The notes beneath the pieces are model-generated. The model searched no databases. It was not told the origin of the DNA and saw only the letters and a program-made list of their open reading frames with translations. Made by a program: the position numbers and the translations under genes. From Paramoeba atlantica (Eukaryota > Discosea): a DNA stretch of 64,000 nucleotides. Location of the stretch: positions 19,111 to 83,110 of the forward strand of contig CDRNVI010000091.1 in NCBI GenBank assembly GCA_977017575.1. Direction: 5' to 3'. Shown here piece after piece: positions 31,665 to 43,200 of the stretch (within the stretch, counting starts at the first letter, position 1; every line of letters starts with the position of its first letter).

Positions 31665-31779
31665 CTTTTTTAGGCTCTTCGTTAAACGCGGTGGTTGTTT
31701 TCAACTTAGAAGTCACTCATGCTATGCGCTTCACGTTGAAAACTACCACCGCGTTTAACGAAGAGCCTAAAAAAGAAAA
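31665..31779. mobile_element. 119-bp palindromic element, copy 1
   Basis: Member of a family of ~119-bp near-palindromes ending in TTTTTTAGGCTCTTCG and its complement, with TTAAACGCGG inner arms. Eight copies are seen in the window. This one has a slightly different outer left end. MITE/foldback-like, non-coding. Confidence 0.8.
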
Positions 31780-32055
31780 ATATCCAAAAGATCATGAATA
31801 ATCTACTTTTTTGGAGGTAAAAGCTCGATTTTTCGGCAAAGATTGCGAAAATTTACACCGAATTTGGGCTATTTTGGATGCCTTCCCAGTAGGGGCAGGA
31901 GTCGAATCTGTCGATAAAAACGTCGTAGAATGGTAGCTGAGGTCCCAAACTCTTAAAATACGATTTAGGAGTCGATTTGGGAAAAATAATATTTTTACTT
32001 TTTTTGGGTCAAAAAATCTTTTGGGTCAAAAATCTTTTTTGGTCACCCTAAAAAT
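31780..32055. repeat. dispersed repeat, divergent variant B
   Basis: Matches, inverted, the sequence at 44.59-44.83 kb just beyond the satellite, and is distantly related to the centre of the ~900-bp modular repeat (shared 'GTTTGGGACCT'). No coding sense. Confidence 0.7.
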
Positions 32056-32130
32056 TTCGGAATTTTTGACCTTTTCGGACCCCTCCTGCGCGTACCAGGC
32101 GGGGGGGGTACCCCCAGGGGGTATGGAAAA

Positions 32131-33036
32131 TTGCGGTGGTTGTAAAACTACCGCTCTACACTCGATTATTGAAAAAAAAGTGAACAAAAACAGTGAAAAT
32201 ATAAAGAGGAACACAGTAATATAATAGAAGAAAAAAATATAAAAGGGGGCTCCGGTGGTCCAAAACTGAAAAAAAAATTTGAAAAAAATGGGGGGTCCAG
32301 GGGGGGGGTCCAGGGGGGGGGTCCAGGGGGGGGGGGGCATGGTCGAGCAAATTTTTTCGAAAAAATTAGTTTTCGAAAAAAAACCGCAGAAAGGGTAGCC
32401 GGGGTCTTGGCGCGCATTTTCCACCCCCCTACCCGGGGGTGACCCCCCCGCGTATCCGCAGGACGGGTCCGCCAAGTTCGGATTTTTTCGGAAAAAATTT
32501 TTTGAAAAAAATTTCAACTTGGCGAAAAAAATGACAAAAAAAATATTTTTCCAAAATCGTTTCCCCTATTGTATTTTGATAGTTTGGGACCTACACTAGC
32601 TTTCTACGCAGTTGTTTTCGCAAGGTATCACTTCTTCGAACTGTGGTGCGCCCCCCAAAATGACCCATTTTTGACTAAAAAAGGTGAAAAAGTATTTTTC
32701 GGACCTAAAGGGGCATTTTTGTGTCGAAAGAATGGTATGGTTGGAGTCGCATTCTCTACCCAATACGTTCGGTAGGCTTTCATTCATGCCTGCGAGTGAT
32801 TTCCCACGCGCAAATGTCGGATTTAGTGCTCTGAGAGCAAAAATATGCGAAAATGACCCCATTTGTACCCGAAATTCGGCTATTTTTGGCTATAATGTTT
32901 CCGTTTTCCAGGCTAAATTTTCTTTTTTAGGCTCTTCGTTAAACGCGGTGGTGGTTTTCAACTCGGAGAGCGTAGCATGAGTGACTTCTAAGTTGAAAAC
33001 AACCACCGCGTTTAACGAAGAGCCTAAAAAAGAAAA
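32131..33036 (+). repeat. modular ~900-bp dispersed repeat (copy R1) with palindromic element at its right end
   Basis: Module order: an ~110-bp head starting TTGCGGTGGTTGTAAAAC, a G-rich minisatellite (GGGGGGTCCA units), an ~150-bp segment with inverted CCCCCTACCCGGGGGTG, a ~400-bp AT-rich body, and the 119-bp palindrome (32918-33036). Copies recur at 39.16-40.17 and 60.87-64.0 kb. Short open frames in it (68, 88 and 98 codons) are on both strands and not credible genes. Confidence 0.85.
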
Positions 33037-33560
33037 TATTGAAACTTCCATCTTTCGATGTGTCATGTTCGACAATTTCTGTAAAACTAAGCACTCTGTG
33101 CTCTGAATTCAGATCGCCTTTGAAGGTGGTCATTGGCTGCGCGAAGTGCTGGCACAATGTACACAGGTGGACCAATGTCCTTGCTCATGTCGGTGTGCTA
33201 GCTGCTTCGTTAAAAAGCGGGGGTTGTTGTCAAACGGGGCTTCGCAAATTCCTTCCCACTAACGACGCCGGGGCCTTCGCTACTACACATGTATTGCATC
33301 TTACGCAAGCAGTGAGTGTTTCATTTTATGGAACGGTGATGTATCCCCATTTAGTGTCTTGTGTCGGGCCCTGGTTATTGCGCAGAAGCACAATCAGAGA
33401 CCGTTCATCAAACACTGGCCAAATGGTATCATTTTTAATCGGCCGTGTTGGAGGCTTGAGCCGGATCTGGCTCTTCTTGAGCTAGTTCAGCTCTTTACTT
33501 CTTTACGCTGACAATTCCTGCATAGGAGAAGAACTGCACAATCATTTTCGGTGATCATTA
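33037..33560 (-). mobile_element. scrambled Helitron-derived fragments
   Basis: Minus-strand reading gives a piece of the Helitron zinc finger (HLCTLCQHFAQP) next to FTEIVEHDTSKDG, a sequence seen again at ~33.72-33.76 kb. Bases ~33440-33525 match ~37.87-37.93 kb, the upstream edge of the helicase-linker fragment. These are rearranged scraps, not a gene. Confidence 0.6.
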
Positions 33561-33759
33561 GATGGGCCTCTACGATACCGTTGTCGAACTCTATATCAGA
33601 GTCTTGAGATGTTTGCCAGGAACTTCATTACACCGTTCATATTGATCCATGTGAAGCTATGGCTCATGTACTCGGAGGGTTGGCCGAGACAAAAGGCAGT
33701 TGCCATTTCGATTGAAATTTCCATCTTTCGATGTGTCATGTTCGACAATTTCTGTAAAA

Positions 33760-36700
33760 CTATTCGGTAAGAAGAGTACGGATTTGCCGTTTGAAAATTC
33801 TAGTGGATCTGACAGGATACCATGGCACAAGCTCAGACCGCTTGAGAAGGTTGGCCCGCATTTCCTGCATTTTCTCGCTCTCATCATTCGTAAAGATTCT
33901 TAAATCTAGAACGTTATCGTTCATGTTTGGACTCACTGTGATCCAGTAAGTTGGCAGTCCGCATCGCCTGTATAAGTCGTAGATCTGACTTTGTGATGCC
34001 TTTCGCTTTGCTGGCGAAAAGGGTATCGTTTTTGCGCATACTTGCACAAATGGCAGAAACTTTGTTTCCAGAAGTTTCGCCTCGGAACTGTTTGGGTTCC
34101 TTATAGCCTGTTGTACAATGTGATGGAAAGCATCAGCCTTGCAAAAATTCATGAGGCTTCTGTGCGTATCTTTGTTATACTTCAGATTTTGCACTACTGC
34201 TGATGAGACTGCACGGCGCCGAAGCACATCGTAGCAGTAAAATATGAATCCAGCATTCTTTGCAAATCGGGAATCCGATTGCTCTAGAATTTCCTTGATT
34301 TCATATAGTTCAAACGTTGAACCCTTAAAAGGGTACTTTTGCATCAGCGTCGGAAATGCTCCGAGCAAGATGTTTTCCATGTCGGTATACTCATTGAGTA
34401 AACCTTCTTTTTGTTTCAGTTGCATCGCCACGGCATGCGTAATTTGCGCACCCGCCGGCGCATTGCTTACAGGGCTGTGATCAGTTACAAAAGATCGTGT
34501 GATCTCACCGCGAGGATCGCGATGTAACGTATCGGAAGCCACTGCTTGGGTGACCATACTGTTGATGGCGTTTTCACCCTCTTGGGAAACAGATCTATCC
34601 CAAAGATGTGAGACAACGTCTCTACAATGTTGCTCGGTAACAACGTTGATCTTTCCTTCCTCTTTCAGTTGAGCATACACGTGGTTATGCTCACAGAGGA
34701 AGTGTACCCAGGTGTTCGGAGTCTCTGATTTCACCCCGAATATGCCACTCAGCTGTGCAGAACATAGTCTTTGACTACGTTTCGTTCTCCGTTCGTTGGC
34801 TATCCAAACAATTTGGATGTTCTTAATCGCGCCCTCGAGATCAGGAACTCTTTCGAGTTGCAAGAGCTCAAGGGTTTCGCGTGCTGTAGCCGTCACGTGT
34901 CCAGTGAATTTCGTGTCTGGCCTTAAGGATGCGGCATATGCGCCACCTTTCCTATATACACTGATGATTGTGCAGTGTAAAAACACCTTTTGAAGAAGGA
35001 TCTCTTCTACCAGCGTGGGTATTGGAAGGTGATTTGTAGAAGGTTGTTCTACTGGACCGCGGGGAATTCTCCCTTTTTTGTCCATTATTCTTTGATCCCT
35101 TGCACAAAGTTGCGCTTCGGGATTCGGAATGTCACTTTCGAGAAGAATAACTTTACAAGAATCACAACTTGTATCACAACTTGCGATACGTTGATCGTCG
35201 TTCATTCTCTTTTTGTACCTTTTCATGCACTCTTCTTGAGCTTCCGTACTGACTGAAAAATCTTCCAAAGGAAGACGATCAATGTAGGAAGTCTCATAGA
35301 AGTATTTGAGTGCGTCTTTTGGATTGCGCTCAATGTCAAAACGTGTTCGACGTGAGCCATCTCCATTGACTTCGTATGTGTCAAAATTGACAATACGTTT
35401 CGCGATGCAACATCGTTCAAGCCAGCACCGAAGTTCATTGGCTGAAGATTCTTTTCATATTTCGTTTGTGTGAAAGATGGTATTTTCACACATCTAGCAT
35501 ATGCTGCACTGTCAATAGTGCTAGCATTCGTCACATTCGTGACAGTTGCAGGAGAAAAAAACGCACCTTTAGGACCACTCGAGCGCCCCCTCTTTTTTTT
35601 GCAAAGCGATTTGCAAACCCCAATTTTCCAGAGGGAACATGTTTTGACTATGTAACCCAGGTCGAAGGGGACGAGGGCGATACCAATAGTGTAGGTGCGA
35701 CAGTTTCCCACAGGAAATACGGTATCTCCCTTATGGCATGAAGGCAAGGCTCCGAAAAAGGTGGAGATGCCGTTTTTCCCGAGGGAAACTGCCGCACTTG
35801 CACTATTGGTATCTCCCTCGTCCCCTTCAACCTGGGTCACGTTCTGTCCGTTTCGGCCAATCACGGTCTTGCGTGATAGTGTAGGCTATGGCTCCAAGGG
35901 TGAGCTCAACTTCATCGTTTCCTACTAAAGGAACTGGCGTAGTAGCCATGCTTCCAATATTGTAGACTGTTCGAATTGCCGCTATCTGTGTTTCCATAGA
36001 AGATGTGCAATTGTATGTGAACACTCGTCGTTTAGTCAGACATACCATGGCGAGAGTATCGCCATTGCCTTTGACGTAAACGACGTTATGTCCATCATGA
36101 TATCTCTGAATAGAGCATCTTTTATCTCCATCGTTTTGGAGGATTTCATCACAAACAATGTGTGAATTGATGAGAATATTCTCAATCAGTTGAAAAGATG
36201 TGAGCGTTAGCGTGGAGCATTGCTTCACACGTTCCAGCTCATCATCCTGTGATATTGCATGAACTCTGTTACGCTCAGCTTGTGTGATTCGAAGTCGGAA
36301 AGCCCGAGCTTCAGTATGCCGCGGATGACGGTAAAAATGCTTTTGAAGCCCCTTAAACGTGAACATTTGTTCGGTAGCGCACAAAGTGCACTTGAACTTG
36401 TTCTGTTCGCAGGGGAGGGCAAATTCGATCCAGTCGACTTTTGTTTGAACATAACGTGTATGCTCGCTTGATAACAAATGGTATTCATCTGCTGGGATAA
36501 TACCCGTTGTTCCCCGAATCTGTGCGAAATACGCACATACTTCGCACACAGGAACATTCGTATCAGTCGGGGGCACCTGTGAAGGGTGTCCCATACTGAG
36601 TATGTGTCGCATCATAGATTTGACACTTTGCTTACGTATGGCGTGGGGTGCACATACATACATTCAGCACGATCCAATGGAGAAACTTACGTGAAGCTCC

Positions 36701-36870
36701 CGTTTAGGATGCAGATACGCCATTTCCCGATGTTTCAGAGAATTCGCGTGAGTCGTATCCACCATGACTGGCGGAAATTCTTGCAAGATAGCAAAGTAAT
36801 TACAAGGAATGCATAAATGCATTCCTTGGCAATGTTGTGTTACATGCTTGGTCATAGCCTCTTTTTCAAG
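33760..36870 (-). pseudogene. Helitron protein, N-terminal half (zinc fingers, DUF6570-like, Helitron_like_N), broken
   Basis: Read on the minus strand. First come two copies of the CxxC..FF zinc-finger module (CIPCNYFAI, CEVCAYFAQ, then CTLCATEQMFTFKGLQKHFYRH). An unassigned ~120-residue region follows. Then comes the block typical of Helitron Rep/helicase proteins: IPTLVEEILLQKV...VYRKGG (DUF6570-like), MENILLGAFPTLMQKYPFKG, RFAKNAGFIFYCYDVLRRR and CGLPTYWITVSPNMNDN (Helitron_like_N). Sequence matching the HUH Rep active site and the helicase should come next but is missing. The frame ends in repeat-derived sequence at ~33.76 kb. The longest intact part is the 502-codon frame 35268-33760. 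Upstream the frame changes more than once, and a palindromic insertion lies at 35652-35840. Helitrons are rolling-circle DNA transposons. Confidence 0.75.
35652..35840. mobile_element. 189-bp foldback insertion inside the Helitron
   Basis: Two ~80-bp arms, inverted and about 85-90% alike, start GTAACCCAGG / end CCTGGGTCAC, with a ~27-bp spacer. It interrupts the Helitron reading frame. No clear target-site duplication. Confidence 0.75.
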
Positions 36871-36929
36871 AGGTGTTTCGGAACACCCAGGCAGTCTTCC
36901 TTCTTCTTCTTTTTCTTCTTCTTCTTCAA

Positions 36930-37905
36930 AGCTAGACTTTTCCCGGTTCCGGGGCCACCGAGCAGAAACATACATTTCCGCTCGGGGTCTAGTTTTCCGT
37001 TAAATCTTCAATTTGATTTACGCACTGTTTCTGTGCTTGATTCAGTTCAATAGAACTGTTGTCTTCGCGCAATACGTAGCTGCGATCGAACGTAATCTCT
37101 TCGTATTGATTACTGCGAGCCATTGGACGATCCTCATTAAAATGAGCTCTGTCCACCGGTGCACTTGGCTCAGATTGAGCCGAAGTTGCAAGTCGTTCGT
37201 TTTGAATCATTTCAGCATAGCGCTCTCCCGAATTTATGACTGAAATATTGGACCTCGTCCTTGTCATTGCCGATGCAAGATCAACATTTCCTTCAGAGGA
37301 GTTCTCAGTAGAACCTCCTAACGCGGCCGTTAAAGTTCGCATTTGTAGTTCGTAGTGTGCATTCTGCTGAACCAATCGCTCTTCATTGACCACTGCAGTG
37401 TTCTGCTGTGCTTCAAGAGCATCTTGAAGATGGGGTTCAACCCCATCTTCAAGCTCATTCTCGCACTCCAAGCTCATTTTCGTACGCAATGTTGCGTGCT
37501 AATCTTGTTTCTTCCAGAGTGCAAGCACCTTTGCGTCGAAACAAATTTGCCGCGTTCTCTGTATTCTTCGAAGCATTTTCAAACCCTTCTAGGGTCATTT
37601 CATGGCTCGGTGAGCCTTCCTTCCATGGGGAAAGCAATACCACCATGTGTTTCGCTACTCGAAGCTGGCTTCGAGCTCGTGCCCCAGGTTCTTTTGAAGA
37701 ACTCAATATGGGAAAACCTGGTATAGCTGGCGCAGTGTGCAAAGAGCGCAACTGTTGTTCAACAATATCTCCAGGCTCAAATTCCGGGAGGCCTTCAATG
37801 TTCTCAAAGGCGTATCTCCCATTAGCACGACGTCCGCGACGACGTCTTCGATTTGTCCCGCACTCAAAATCTGAATCATGATCCGGCTCTTCTTGAGCTA
37901 GTTCA
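36930..37905 (-). pseudogene. Helitron fragment: linker and start of the PIF1-like helicase (Walker A)
   Basis: From high to low coordinates, the minus strand first encodes a basic/Pro stretch with IPGFPIL and HMVVLLSPWKEG, like the segment before the helicase in Helitron proteins ('P..RGP.iPr...  YA..ml.LF.PWR'). Next are LNQAQKQCVNQIED and then FLLGGPGTGKS, a clear Walker A motif (36936-36959). The Walker A is in a different frame from the preceding part. Right after it the sequence enters an (AAG)n run and then an unrelated zinc-finger start. This is therefore the helicase side of another, broken copy, fused to the N-terminal half described separately. Confidence 0.7.
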
Positions 37906-37934
37906 GCTCTTTACTTATTTACGCTGACAATGCC

Positions 37935-38096
37935 TGGGGTCCAGGTGGGGGGTCCAGTCATGGTCGAGCAAATTTTTTCGAAAAAATTAGTTTTCGAAAA
38001 AAAACCGCAGAAGGGGTAGCCGGGGTCTTGGCGCGCATTTTCCACCCCCCTACCCGGGGGTGACCCCCCCGCGTATCCGCAGGACGGGTCCGCCGT
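37935..38096 (+). repeat. partial copy of the modular dispersed repeat
   Basis: Contains the GGGGTCCAG piece, the TTTTTTCGAAAAAATTAG segment and the CCCCCTACCCGGGGGTG segment. It ends at GACGGGTCCGCC, where the full copies continue. Confidence 0.75.
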
Positions 38097-38137
38097 CCTA
38101 GAGGAATATCACTAGAGGTATCGGGCAGAACATTTCC

Positions 38138-38551
38138 TTAAATTACTTTTACTGATGTTATGGCATGTTCGGCCCTCTTATTGGGTATGTTGATTGGGGT
38201 GTTCTTATTGGTTCTTATTGGTTGGGGTGTTCTTATCGGATGTTCCTTTCTAAGTGTCCTGATCTCTGAACTCCTGAGAAGGCCTTCGAAACCCAGTTTC
38301 ACTGCTCCCGCGTAGGTTCCCCTTCTTTGTTCCACGCATGTGAGAAGTAACTCCCGCAATTTCTGACCAAAAATCGGGACTCGTGTTCCTGCTTCTTCTG
38401 AGTTGGTATTATGCTTGCTCTTTGTGATGCATTTCACGCGTCGCTCGCATTCACTGATGAGCCCTCGGAACGCAATTCTGAATTTACTATCCTGAGTCCA
38501 CCGGCAAATCCATTTCGGACTCCGGCAAATCCAGAGTTTGTCGGTGAACAA
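38138..38551 (-). mobile_element. tyrosine-recombinase fossil (YR retroelement of TATE/VIPER/DIRS kind, or Crypton)
   Basis: The product contains VPIFGQKLRELLLT and GAVKLGFEGLLRSSEI, matching the start of the tyrosine-recombinase catalytic domain ('...LGFAGALRRSELVAL'), where the first catalytic Arg lies. The rest of the recombinase is not present. Kinetoplastids carry YR-bearing retroelements, while Cryptons are the DNA-transposon alternative. It is an incomplete relic within the transposon nest. Confidence 0.5.
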
Positions 38552-38671
38552 GGGCCGATCTCACCTTTTCAAGTCTGTAGGGACTATAGTGCTCAGCAAT
38601 AATTGCCAGTACATCAATAAACCTAGACATTGTGATTTCAGATACGTGTTCTATGCTAAGTCCCTAGTAGA

Positions 38672-38898
38672 AACTAATTTTTTCGAAAAAATTTGCTCGA
38701 CCATGTCCCCCACCCCTGGACCCCCCCCCTGGACCCCCCATTTTTTTCAATTTTTTTTTTCAGTTTTGGAGCACCGGAGCCCCCTTTTATATTTTTTTCT
38801 TCTATTATATTACTGTGTTCCCCTTTATATTTTCACTGTTTTTGTTCACTTTTTTTTCAATAATCGAGTGTAGAGCGGTAGTTTTACAACCACCGCAA
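38672..38898 (-). repeat. partial inverted copy of the modular dispersed repeat (head module)
   Basis: Reverse complement of the head plus G-rich minisatellite modules, ending at the GCGGTGGTTGTAAAAC terminus. Together with the partial copy at 37.94 kb it brackets the recombinase fossil. Confidence 0.75.
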
Positions 38899-39160
38899 TT
38901 TAAGCTTCTTTAGTATCCCTCTTCGCTCAACAAAGGTGAGAAAGAATCCGCTGTGTCTTGTGCCTTCTATAAGGTCACATTCCAAATCGCCGTATCGCTC
39001 CCGATTGTTAACAATATTCGGTCGCTCCTCAATGTCGGTGTGGTTCGGAATACCGGTACGGTTGGTTCCCCGACGGCGACGTTGACCACGTCTTCCTCCA
39101 CGGTGCAGACAACTCTCCAAGTTCCCATGTTGACCATCATCCCGCTTGATAAACCCGTAT
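38899..39160 (-). pseudogene. IS30-like DDE transposase fragment
   Basis: Minus-strand translation gives RGGRRGQRRRRGTNRTGIP, then the IEERPNIVNNRERYGDLECD block, then FFLTFVERRGIL. This is the IS30 family signature 'R..RG...R..I..RP..v..r...GdwE.D.i.G......lvtlvER', including the first catalytic Asp (LECD). The upstream residues YGFIKRDDGQHGNLESCL fit the 'Y.yI..d...GG.L...L' segment. Both ends are cut by dispersed-repeat copies, so only about 85 codons remain. IS30 transposases are mainly bacterial, with few eukaryotic relatives. Confidence 0.7.
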
Positions 39161-39275
39161 TGCGGTGGTTGTAAAACTACCGCTCTACCCTCGATTATTG
39201 CGGTGGTTGTAAAACTACCGCTTTACCCTCGATTATTGCGATGGTTGTAAAACTACCGCGCTACCCTCGATCATT
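39160..39275 (+). repeat. 43-bp head module in triplicate
   Basis: Three tandem copies of the TTGCGGTGGTTGTAAAAC head of the modular repeat, ending CCCTCGATTATTG, with single-base differences. Confidence 0.85.
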
Positions 39276-40167
39276 GAAAAAAAGTGAACAAAAATAGTGA
39301 AACTATAAAGAGGAACACAGTAATATAATAGAAGACAAAAATATAAAAGGGGGCTCCGGTGGTTCGAAACTGAAAAAAAAAATTGAAAAAAATGGGGGGT
39401 CCATGGGGGGGGTCCAGGGGGGGGGTCCAGGGGGGGGTACAGGGGGGGGGGTCCAGGGGGGGGGGGTCCAGGGGGAGGGGTCATGGTCGAGCAAATTTTT
39501 TCGAAAAATTTAGTTTTCGAAAAAAAACCGCAGAAAGGGTAGCCGGGGTCTTGGCGCGCATTTTCCACCCCCCTACCCGGGGGTGACCCCCCCGCGTATC
39601 CGCAGGACGGGTCCGCCAAGTTCGGATTTTTTCGGAAAAAAAAATTTAACTTGGCGAAAAAAATAGCAAAAAAAATGTTTTTCCAAAATCGTTTCCCCTA
39701 TTGTATTTTGATAGTTTGGAACCTACACTAGCTTTCTACGCAGTTGTTTTCGCAAGATATCCCTTCTTCGAGCCGTGGTGCGCCCCTCAAAATGACCCAT
39801 TTTTGACTAAAAAAGGTGAAAAGTATTTTTCAGACCTAAAGGGGCATTTTTGTGTCGAAAGAATGGTATGGTTGGAGTCGCATTCTCTACCCAATACGTT
39901 CGGTAGGCTCCCATTCATGCCTACGAGAGATTTCCCACGCGCAAATGTCGGATTTAGTGCTCTGACAGCAAAAATACCCAAAAATGACCCCATTTTTACC
40001 CGAAATTCCGCTATTTTTGGCTATAATCTTTCCGTTTTCCAGGCTAAATTTTCTTTTTTAGGCTCTTCGTTAAACGCGGCGGTAGTTTTCAACGCGAAGC
40101 GCGCAGCATGAGTGACTTCTCAGTTGAAAACAACCACCGCGTTTAACGAAGAGCCTAAAAAAGAAAA
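39232..40167 (+). repeat. modular dispersed repeat, copy R2, with 119-bp palindrome (40049-40167)
   Basis: Same module order as R1: head, G-rich minisatellite, CCCGGG segment, AT-rich body, palindrome. A further head module (40168-40263) follows the palindrome and runs directly into the satellite. Confidence 0.85.
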
Positions 40168-40263
40168 TTGCGGTGGTTGTAAAACTACCGCTCTACCCTC
40201 GATTATTGAAAAAAAAGTGAACAAAAACAGTGAAAATATAGAGAGGAACACAGTAATATAATA

Positions 40264-43200
40264 GACTCGATCTTTACAAAAAACTCGATCTTTACAAAAA
40301 ACTCGATCTTTACAAAAAACTCGATCTTTACAAGACATTCGATCTTTACAAAACACTCGATCTTTGCTAAAAACTCGATCTTTACAAAAAACTCGATCTT
40401 TACTAAAAATTCGATCTTTACAAAACACTCGATCTTTACAACAAACTCGATCTTTACAAAACACTCGATCTTTACAAAAAGGTCGATCTTTACAAAAAAC
40501 TCGATCTTTACAAAAAACTCGATCTTTACAAAACACTCGATCTTTACAAAAAACTCGATCTTTACAAAAAGGTCGATCTTTACTAAAAACTCGATATTTA
40601 CGAAACACTCGATCTTTACAAAACACTCGATCTTTACAAAAAACTCGATCTTTGCTAAAAACTCGATCTTTACAAAATACTCGATCTTTACAAAAAGGTC
40701 GATCTTTACTAAAAACTCGATATTTACGAAACACTCGATCTTTACAAAACACTCGATCTTTACAAACAACTCGATCTTTACAAAACACTCGATCTTTACA
40801 AAAAACTCGATCTTTACAAAAAACTCGATCTTTACAAAACACTCGATCTTTACAAAAAACTCGATCTTTACAAAAAGGTCGATCTTTACTAAAAACTCGA
40901 TATTTACGAAACACTCGATCTTTACAAAACACTCGATCTTTACAAAAAGGTCGATCTTTACTAAAAACTCGATATTTACGAAACACTCGATCTTTACAAA
41001 ACACTCGATCTTTACAAAATACTCGATCTTTACAAAAAACTCGATCTTTACAAAACACTCGATCTTTACAAAAAACTCGATCTTTACAAAAAGGTCGATC
41101 TTTACTAAAAACTCGATATTTACGAAACACTCGATCTTTACAAAACACTCGATCTTTACAAACAACTCGATCTTTACAAAACACTCGATCTTTACAAAAA
41201 ACTCGATCTTTACAAAAAACTCGATCTTTACAAAACACTCGATCTTTACAAAAAGGTCGATCTTTACTAAAAACTCGATATTTACGAAACACTCGATCTT
41301 TACAAAACACTCGATCTTTACAAAATACTCGATCTTTACAAAAAACTCGATCTTTACAAAACACTCGATCTTTACAAAAAACTCGATCTTTACAAAAAGG
41401 TCGATCTTTACTAAAAACTCGATATTTACGAAACACTCGATCTTTACAAAACACTCGATCTTTACAAACAACTCGATCTTTACAAAACACTCGATCTTTA
41501 CAAAAACCTCGATCTTTACAAAACACTCGATCTTTACAAAAAACTCGATCTTTACAAAAAGGTCGATCTTTACTAAAAACTCGATCTTTACAAAAAGGTC
41601 GATCTTTACTAAAAACTCGATCTTTACAAAAAGGTCGATCTTTACTAAAAACTCGATCTTTACAAAAAATTCGATCTTTACAAAACACTCGATCTTTACA
41701 AAATACTCGATCTTTACAAAAAACTCGATCTTTACAAAACACTCGATCTTTACAAAAAACTCGATCTTTACAAAAAGGTCGATCTTTACTAAAAACTCGA
41801 TATTTACGAAACACTCGATCTTTACAAAACACTCGATCTTTACAAACAACTCGATCTTTACAAAACACTCGATCTTTACAAAAACCTCGATCTTTACAAA
41901 AAACTAGATCTTTACAACAAACTCGATCTTTACAAAAAACTCGATCTTTACAAAAAACTCGATATTTACGAAACACTCGATATTTACAAATGATTCGATC
42001 TTTACAAAAAAACTCGATATTTACGAAACACTCGATATTTACAAAATATTCGATCTTTACAAAAAACTCGATCTTTACAAGACACTCGATCTTTGCTAAA
42101 AACTCGATCTTTACAAAAAACTCGATCTTTACAAAAAACTCGATCTTTGCTAAAAACTCGATCTTTACAAAAAACTCGATCTTTACAAGACACTCGATCT
42201 TTGCTAAAAACTCGATCTTTACAAAAAACTCGATCTTTACAAGACACTCGATCTTTACAAAACACTCGATCTTTGCTAAAAACTCGATCTTTACAAAAAA
42301 CTCGATCTTTACAAAAAACTCGATCTTTACAAAAAACTGGATCTTTACAAAACACTCGATCTTTACTAAAAACTCGATCTTTACAAAAAGGTCGATCTTT
42401 ACTAAAAACTCGATCTTTACAAAAAACTCGATCTTTACAAAACACTCGATCTTTACAAAAACCATGATCTTTACAAAAAATTCGATCTTTACAAAACACT
42501 CGATCTTTACAAAATACTCGATCTTTACAAAAAACTCGATCTTTACAAAACACTCGATCTTTACAAAAAACTCGATCTTTACAAAAAGGTCGATCTTTAC
42601 TAAAAACTCGATATTTACGAAACACTCGATCTTTACAAAACACTCGATCTTTACAAACAACTCGATCTTTACAAAACACTCGATCTTTACAAAAACCTCG
42701 ATCTTTACAAAAAACTAGATCTTTACAACAAACTCGATCTTTACAAAAAACTCGATCTTTACAAAAAACTCGATATTTACGAAACACTCGATATTTACAA
42801 ATGATTCGATCTTTACAAAAAAACTCGATATTTACGAAACACTCGATATTTACAAAATATTCGATCTTTACAAAAAACTCGATCTTTACAAGACACTCGA
42901 TCTTTGCTAAAAACTCGATCTTTACAAAAAACTCGATCTTTACAAAAAACTCGATCTTTGCTAAAAACTCGATCTTTACAAAAAACTCGATCTTTACAAG
43001 ACACTCGATCTTTGCTAAAAACTCGATCTTTACAAAAAACTCGATCTTTACAAGACACTCGATCTTTACAAAACACTCCCTCTTTGCTAAAAACTCGATC
43101 TTTGCTAAAAACTCGATCTTTACAAAAAGGTCGATCTTTACAAAAAACTCGATCTTTACAAAAAACTCGATCTTTACAAAAAACTCGATCTTTACAAAAC

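Noticed and set aside
32026-32517. Pro-rich frames (GPPPWTPPLDPP) here and at 39.2, 61.0, 61.8 and 63.5 kb
   Set aside because: Translations of the GGGGGGTCCA minisatellite within a dispersed repeat.
32569-32980. 68-, 88- and 98-codon frames repeated in each modular repeat copy
   Set aside because: Present on both strands because the copies are nearly identical; no motif, no start context, and no sign of coding constraint that I can see.
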